NCBI GenBank assembly: GCA_963377175.1
Contig: CAUJNA010003321.1
Span: 220,001 to 284,000 of the forward strand
Direction of reading: 5' to 3'
Source: Effrenium voratum
Lineage: Eukaryota; Sar; Dinophyceae; Suessiales; Symbiodiniaceae
DNA length: 64,000 bases
The translations under genes and the position numbers were made by a program. The notes beneath the pieces were generated by a model that was not told the DNA's origin, did not search any database, and saw only the letters and a program-made list of their open reading frames with translations. This document shows, in pieces, positions 57,994 through 64,000 of this stretch. Positions within the stretch are counted from its first letter, which is position 1. The number at the start of each line of letters is the position of its first letter.

Positions 57994-60628
57994 GATTTAT
58001 CATTATTATTATTTTTTATTAATATGTTTTTATTATTAGCATTATTATTATACATATGGAACTTGCTGAAGCGCCGATCAAATAGACTTTCGCAAGCCAA
58101 TACTTTGAAGTCTCTTCGCCGCTTGAGGTTGGGCACGTCCGTTGCCCCGTTGCCCAGTGGTGCCCTTTTTGCTTTTTTTGGGGGGGTAAGGGTTTCCCTC
58201 TAAACTCAACCAACACAAAAGGGTGCCGATTCTTTTTTCCCTATGGAAATCTACTGGGCCTCTGAGCCATGGACAAATTTCCATTTACCCGCTTGCCTGC
58301 TACGACGCTTGGGCGAAGGCCCCTCGGGGGCATTGCAACTTAGTTTTTCAGTGCAGGAATGCAGCCTTTGGTGCATTTTGCTTCGATGTTAGGACTTTAA
58401 CTTTTTGCATAGTCCATTAAGCCACTAAAAGTTGAATTTTTAGCAGGGGAGCAGAAAGCAACCGAGCAGACATTCCTCCTTTCTTGGCGGTTCCCAGCCA
58501 TCCGGTTCAACTTGGGTATTTAGCAGTTTTTCGGTTGGTTACGTGGTAGTTTCCGAATTTAGCCCACTAAAAAAAGTTAGCCAAGCTTTTTGCACGGGAT
58601 CTGAAAACGGACGGCCCGTACCTTTCAGTTTCTCCGAATCCGTCTGAGGTTTCGAAGTCCGTTCCAGGGCAAAGCTCCCAGCGCCTTGTGAAGACTCGCG
58701 GGGCAACTTGTGTACAAAGCGACCCATTCTGGCGTTTTGCGATGGGCGAGGCCTGCTGCAGTGTTTCAAGCCCTAGCAGCTAGCATGTTTTCAGCTTTTG
58801 AACTGGTGAAATGTTGGCCGCTGCTCCAGTGTTTCTCGCATGGGACAAGATAGATTTCACATTTGCCCGAGCCAATCCGCCTTCCACAAAATGTGTCAAG
58901 CCTACCCGACCCTTGTTTTCTTTTGCATTCTGGGTTCTAACCAAAAGAATCCAGGTCGGCGATCTCAACCCCTGGTTCCGGAGGGTAAATGGAGAACCGG
59001 AACAGCTCCAAACCGCCAGTCCTTGCATTTGCCACACTTTGTCTTTGATGTGTCCTTTCTGGTTCAATGAACAGCTACTACTCGAAGTATTGTCTCTCAT
59101 TTTCTCCCTTAAAAATCCGAACCAAGGGAGGGAAGCTGAAGGAAACCCGTGAGATGAGGAGATGTATTCGCGGAGAGGTGCAAAACGCCGCTTCACCTTG
59201 CGACCGGGTTCTTCAACTTATTTTGCAATCTGATCCGGGCATGTCTATACTTTCTTCATGACTTGGGTGGAATCCTGGATACCAGAGTGAATGTGTTTGT
59301 AAGGCAGTAATGACTCCAAAAAGAGTTTTTTGGCATTTCTTCAGCTTGTGGTTTGTTTTCACATAGAGAACCCTCCTTTTGGCTGGGTTTCTGCGCAAGG
59401 AGGGTGAAGCTGGCCGTGTCCAGCTCGAATTTTTCACTTTTCGCGAGGGCCGAACCACTGCCCCCAGACGGCCTTGGCCCATTTTGCCGGCCTGCGCCAC
59501 AGTTTGAACAGCGGGTGCGTCGAGAGTGAGCCATGAGTGCCCAAGGCCGCCGTCGGATCCTTCGGAGCCGAGAGAGCATGCACCAACCCCTTACGGGCTT
59601 TTGTATTCGAATTTCATTGGGCTGTGCTCAAGAGATGATTTGTATTCATGTGCTGTACTCATATGGTGAAGCAGGCTTGTTGTCATTTGAACAGCAATCG
59701 TGTCCTGTCTTCCGAAGCACACGCAAAACCCTGCTGCCCGCTTGAATGTTCGGAAAAGAAAGGGCCAGCCACATGGGTTATGGCCCACCAAGAGCGCTAT
59801 CTCCTCTCGGCGGGGGACTGATCAGGCGAGTTGTAACCCCGGTGGCTAAGCAATTGCTAAATAATTCAATGTTTCCTTGATCTTCCAGGATCCTGCAAAA
59901 GCAGGCCTTTGGCTGATTGTCCTTTGTCAACCAAGAGCAAATTCAAGAAGGCCTGCTCCTTTCGGGTCCTTGGAAGACCAAGGTTTGTTGGGAAGAAAGG
60001 CACCTTTTGCAAGCCCCGGGGGCTTCGGGTAAGAGAGGTCGATTCAAAGGCCGAATTCTGCACTCGTGTCCATTCTCTTTGCCTTTGTCAAGACGGTTAC
60101 ACTGGGACCTTGTTTGCCATCATTCTTCATATTTTGATGTCGAAGATGGTCTAAGAATGGCGACTTCTTCAGGGGCAAAAGCTGACGCAGGAAAAGGGGC
60201 GAATCGTTGGAAGCATGATTTTCGCACGACGCAGTTTGGTTTGGTACCCCGCAACCCCATTCTACCCACCGGCCCTTATAGCATAGGGAATCGGTTCCTT
60301 CAGACGTTCGACATGTTAAGGTTGGCTAAATTTAGTGTTCCTTGCCCAATGGATCCTAGTTGCCCTAGGTAACCAGCTATGTTCCTTTTGGTTTTCCATG
60401 GGTGGCAAGCCCTTGGTTACCGAGTATGCAGGTAGATGGATCCACTGGCTTGGGCTTGGGCCCATCGGTCGGCTACGTTCGTAGGCCCGGCTCACGTTGG
60501 TCTCGACGTCTCCCCGCTTCGTGGGTTTTCAGGCCGCCCGGCTGTCCCTCGCGTGAGGGCCCCCCCGGGGACTGGAGCATTTTGACTCAAAGCGAATTTG
60601 TGTTGATCACTTGTTGCTCGTTAGCAGC
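57993..60628. other. No gene recognised
   Basis: Has a weak F1-like piece at about 58158-58235 and F11 pieces (gccactaaaagttg...agcaggggagc, near 58420-58470 and 58555-58605). The plus frame 59917-60372 is non-repetitive but has no motif. Confidence 0.45.
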
Positions 60629-60760
60629 TAGGTTGACCCAGGATGAATAAACCCGTCCCAGTATTAGGGGGGTGTTCCCTCCAAAAGTGATGAATCCCCA
60701 CTAAAAGGGGACACCCCCCTATTACTCAACCAGGGGTTTATTAATCTGGGGTCAACATGA
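60629..60760. mobile_element. F2 foldback, complete
   Basis: TA-GGTTGACCCAGGATGAAT at the left; taatctggggtcaacatga at the right. Inner inverted repeats ggggggtgttccctcc and ggggacacccccc. Immediately followed by an F1 copy. Confidence 0.88.
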
Positions 60761-60762
60761 GT

Positions 60763-60866
60763 GTCCTTTCTAAACCTTCGTTTGGTTGGGAGATTCGGTT
60801 CCCCTAAAATAGACTACAGAACAAAAGCTGGTACCCTTATTCTAACCTCTCTATTGGAGGACCTAG
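60763..60866 (+). mobile_element. F1 element, copy 14 (left end replaced)
   Basis: gtcctttctaaacc to ctattggaggacctag. Its left end has been lost at the junction with the F2 copy. Confidence 0.8.
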
Positions 60867-61543
60867 CAAAAGGAAGCCACCAGTAAATGGATCAACTTTT
60901 CATTAGGGGACGTCCAGGGACTGAACAATGGCCCTAGCTCTAAAGAAAAAGATGAGCCACACCCAGTTGTTCCAGCTAGTTTAAGAAATTTCCTTCTGTG
61001 AACATGGCAGCTCGTGTGAGTCGGTTGCTCCGGTCTGGCGACAGTACAACTGTCGAAACCTGCGGCGCCGCACTTGCGGTCGACACGAGTGTGGAGGGTC
61101 AGACCGCACCCTCGCAAAGCCATTAGGCAAGTTGTAAGAACGCCAGCTATTCTATTCAGGAAAAAGGAGCATGGACCTCAATCATGAAGCTTCTTGCAGA
61201 TGTGGCTTTTTGTTTGTACTCAGTTGTTTTTTTCTTGAGCGTTTTGAGCGCTCCGGAAGTTGCCAGCTGTTTTGATGCTCATCATGATGTCAACCGAGGA
61301 ATTAATTCAGACCACTCCGGACTCAGGGGAGGCTTCTAAAAGTGAATCATTTTTCGTTTTGGATCACTCGGAAGAGTCCGGATTCGGGATTCGGAAGTAA
61401 AGTCTTTGCATGCTGCTCAATGACGACCCGGCCCTTTTCGACCACTTGTTTTTTTTTTTTTCCTTTAAGGGCATCCCCAAAGCGACTCACTCAGACCCAA
61501 GGGTTGAAGATTCGGAATTTTCCGGCTAACGTCGTGTTCTTTT

Positions 61544-61674
61544 CTAGGTCCCCCAGCTAGGTGCCCGACCTCTCAGCCCTTTTTTTGGTTGGGAGATTCG
61601 GTTCCCCTACTAAAACGGACTACAGCAAAAAGTTGGTACCAACTTATTCTAACCCTCAAATATGGAGGACCTAG
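61544..61674 (+). mobile_element. F1 element, copy 15 (type B ends)
   Basis: ctaggtcccccagctaggtg left; cctcaaatatggaggacctag right; core aaaacggactacagc. Confidence 0.88.
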
Positions 61675-62568
61675 GGCAAATCTTAAGGCCACCCGTGTTC
61701 GTTTGCTTCCTTAGGGTGGTAGAAGCATGTACTACGACGAAATTGAACAGAGAGCCGAAAAGGATAAGTGGGTTTGTCTCACGCTAAATCGAAATCCCAG
61801 GTGGTCTTGTTTCCTCGTAAGGCCAACCAATTCGGCTTAAGATAGTAGACCATACCCAGGGAGACAAAAGTAGCTGATTCTGCCATGGGAAGGCTGACCT
61901 AGCTTACTGAGCAGAATGGTCGTCCAAGCGCACACCATTAGACACGCTCCGACACGATCCGACAGGATGAGACACAGTTAGACATGACTGAGGTTGCTCA
62001 AATCATCTAGTAGCAATACAAGGTTCCGCAGATCGGCCCCCCTCTTGCTGCCTGGACCAGCTGTCATGCGGGGAACCGATCTGAAAGCGCATTTGGTCAT
62101 ATGGTTCTTTGTCGCTACACGCGAATCTTTCCTCCAGGAATGATCCCTTTGCTTTACCCGCCCTCGTGTCATACCAACTATCTTCCCCGGTGTGCCGATG
62201 GCCCACCAAAGTCGAGGTTCCTGGGGGCCATGCCCTTGTTGTGATCAGGTTGTTCGCTTTCGATCTGATCTGCTGTGTGCGTGTGTGCGCGCAGTGGTTT
62301 TATGGCATTTTCCCTGGGCAGCGCAGTTTCTGCGCAGACTGCAGACTTGTAATTTACTTTAAGCTGCGGCAAGGAGTACTGTCTCCGGGGTGGTGACGAG
62401 ACCAGCCCAGATTTGTGGTTTTGCCGGAGTGGGACACATACATTGAGGCGATCAGGGTATTTGGATCGCCTCTTCTCATGGACCTGCTCATTTGCGGCAC
62501 GACTTGTAGACTGGGGTGTGCAGCGCAATGCAAGGAGAAGACTGCCTAAATCGCGCGCGAAACAGTTG

Positions 62569-62677
62569 CTAGGACCCCCAAGTAGTGCCCTTTTGGCCTT
62601 TTTGGGGGAGCGTTCCCCTACTAAAGTAGTCTACAGAAAAAGGGTACCCTTATTCCAACCTCTCTACTGGAGGACAT
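62569..62677 (+). mobile_element. F1 element, copy 16
   Basis: ctaggacccccaagtagtgc to ctactggaggacat. Confidence 0.85.
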
Positions 62678-64000
62678 TTGTCTACTGTGTGCAATCAACA
62701 TGAATCAACATGCTCTTGTCGACTTTCTTTTGCCCGAGCTTCCGCTTGTTCTCCCCCGTCAAAAAAAAACCTTCGACTTCAGAGGTACGGGACGAATTGG
62801 TCGGTGGACGGAAGGTCAGCGGAAGGCCTCGCAGAGGATTTTTAGGCGACACACCCCTGGGATTCAAACCATCAGAAGGAACATCGGGGCTCATATAACC
62901 ACCATTGCTTACCTAAGGATTGTCATCATCCAAATTGGGTGAACCTTTTTTTTCTCATAGGGGTTGAACCCTAGGGACATGCTCCAAAAATAGCGCCGGT
63001 GGAATTCCGCGGATGCCAAGGTCACCAGCATATGGCAGCAAAACAGCTCGGAAGTTGCAGAAACCTTCCGCGGAAGCGTCGGCGGAAGGTTTAATTTTGG
63101 TGAGATGAAAGGCAAAGCTCAAGAAGCACAAAGAATCATGCGACTCCCTTGGTGGGGCCACTTGGTTTTTGTCCATGAAAAGAACCACTGGCTATGATGG
63201 TTCCCTTGAAACTGTGGTGTTCAAGTCATATTTTTTGTCCCACTTCGCCGACTCCTTTGGACTTGGCGAGTTGGATTTAGGCAGCTGACTCCCGCCTGGA
63301 CGGCCAATTTCGAGTCCGTCGGGCATTGCCTCCACCCGAGCGCAACGAGACCGCTGCTTTCGCCACAGCCGTGCCGACCGACGCGAAAGCCGGGTGGTGG
63401 AAGGACTGCCACCCGGATGCGGACGAGCTGCGCAAAGGCACAGTTTGGGATGAGTGGATTGCGGATCCCGCAACCTCGACCGGGTGGTTTGGTGACATCT
63501 TGTTTACAATACATACTTTAATGCCTCACGCTTTTCACAAGACGCCTCTGTGGGGGCCTTTCGTTTCACCCTGTCTGCTCCTGCTTTCAGGAATTTTCCC
63601 TCACTGGTTTGCTTGATTCTTTGATTGTTTGTTCGTTTGCTTGTTTGTTTGTTTGTTTGTTTGTTTGTGTGTTTTGTGGGTTCGTTGGTCTGTTTGGTTG
63701 TTTGTGTGCCCCAAGCCCCCTTAAGCCCCTTCAGGCCATTAGAATCTTGGTGCCTCACATTTTTCAATTCTTAATGGCTTGAATTGGTAGAATCTTAAAG
63801 GCTTAAAGGTCTTAAAGTCTGAATGGCTAGCTTTTAAAGTCTCAACAGCTCCAAGGCTTAACATCTTCAGATCTTAATGGCTTACAGTCTTCAAATCACA
63901 ATGGATTAGCATCTGAAAATCGTAATAGGTTTTTGTTTGCAGTTTCTTCGGTCACTTTGGAACGGTCACGACAAAACGCGAAGAGGTACCATTTGACCCT
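62678..64000. other. No gene recognised
   Basis: A short (TTTG)n lies at about 63637-63668, and from 63750 a loose array of tcttaatggctta/aaagtctcaa words (unit near 20 bases) runs to about 63930. Frames at 63192-63616 on both strands overlap and show no motif. Confidence 0.5.

Noticed and set aside
58158..58235. Seventeenth F1 copy
   Set aside because: Only loose similarity (ggtgccctttttg...gtttccctctaaa); both ends are missing.

Overview
This window reads as dinoflagellate nuclear DNA, most likely from a Symbiodiniaceae-type genome (genus not resolved). The main evidence is two copies of a 16-base stretch identical to the 3' part of the dinoflagellate spliced leader, GCCATTTTGGCTCAAG (5550-5565 and 10457-10472). 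A reverse-transcriptase-bearing element with many reading-frame breaks and a dense population of very short inverted-repeat elements fit this. No intact cellular gene was recognised. Most long open frames are produced by microsatellites.

Layout. 1-680 is tetranucleotide microsatellite. 681-5480 is non-coding sequence with small foldbacks and a cluster of 13 GTAGGC words, mostly CGCGTAGGC, at 4541-5023. 5484-15277 is one 9.8 kb GC-rich retroelement complex. Its order is A1 - coding block 1 - B1/A2 - coding block 2 - B2, where A1/A2 (122 bp) and B1/B2 (132 bp) are near-identical direct repeats. 15278-64000 is repeat-rich DNA without a recognisable gene. It holds sixteen copies of one ~117 bp terminal-inverted-repeat element (F1, ends CTAG-GTCC), several other short foldback families bounded by TA (F2, F3, F4), further short repeats (F5, F7-F10), and large simple or minisatellite arrays at 17650-18258, 41490-42060, 50981-51445, 54978-55770 and 56800-57320.

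How the retroelement parts fit together. Block 1 encodes a gag-like protein with a CxxC...CxxC zinc ribbon (5645-8946, broken by several frame changes), then the N-terminal half of what looks like a tyrosine recombinase (9436-10245). Block 2 encodes a second gag-like protein with a CCCH-like finger (10542-11832), a region with a GGPNCRTWS motif like a methyltransferase motif IV (11900-13440), a reverse transcriptase with an FVDD active site (13848-14850) and the tail of an RNase H (about 14850-15043). A1-X-B1A2-Y-B2 is the split direct repeat order known from PAT/Ngaro-type tyrosine-recombinase (DIRS-order) retrotransposons. The alternative is two different elements with common ends lying in tandem. 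Inside both blocks, and not found elsewhere in the window, are ten copies of a 17-base imperfect hairpin, consensus GGGTGCCNCNGGCCCCG, all in one orientation. Some are in coding frame and two sit exactly where the reading frame changes. The hairpins, the spliced-leader relict in the A repeats and the split-repeat order are the best candidates here for something not yet described.

All reading was by eye. Family assignments are from motif recognition, not database searches.
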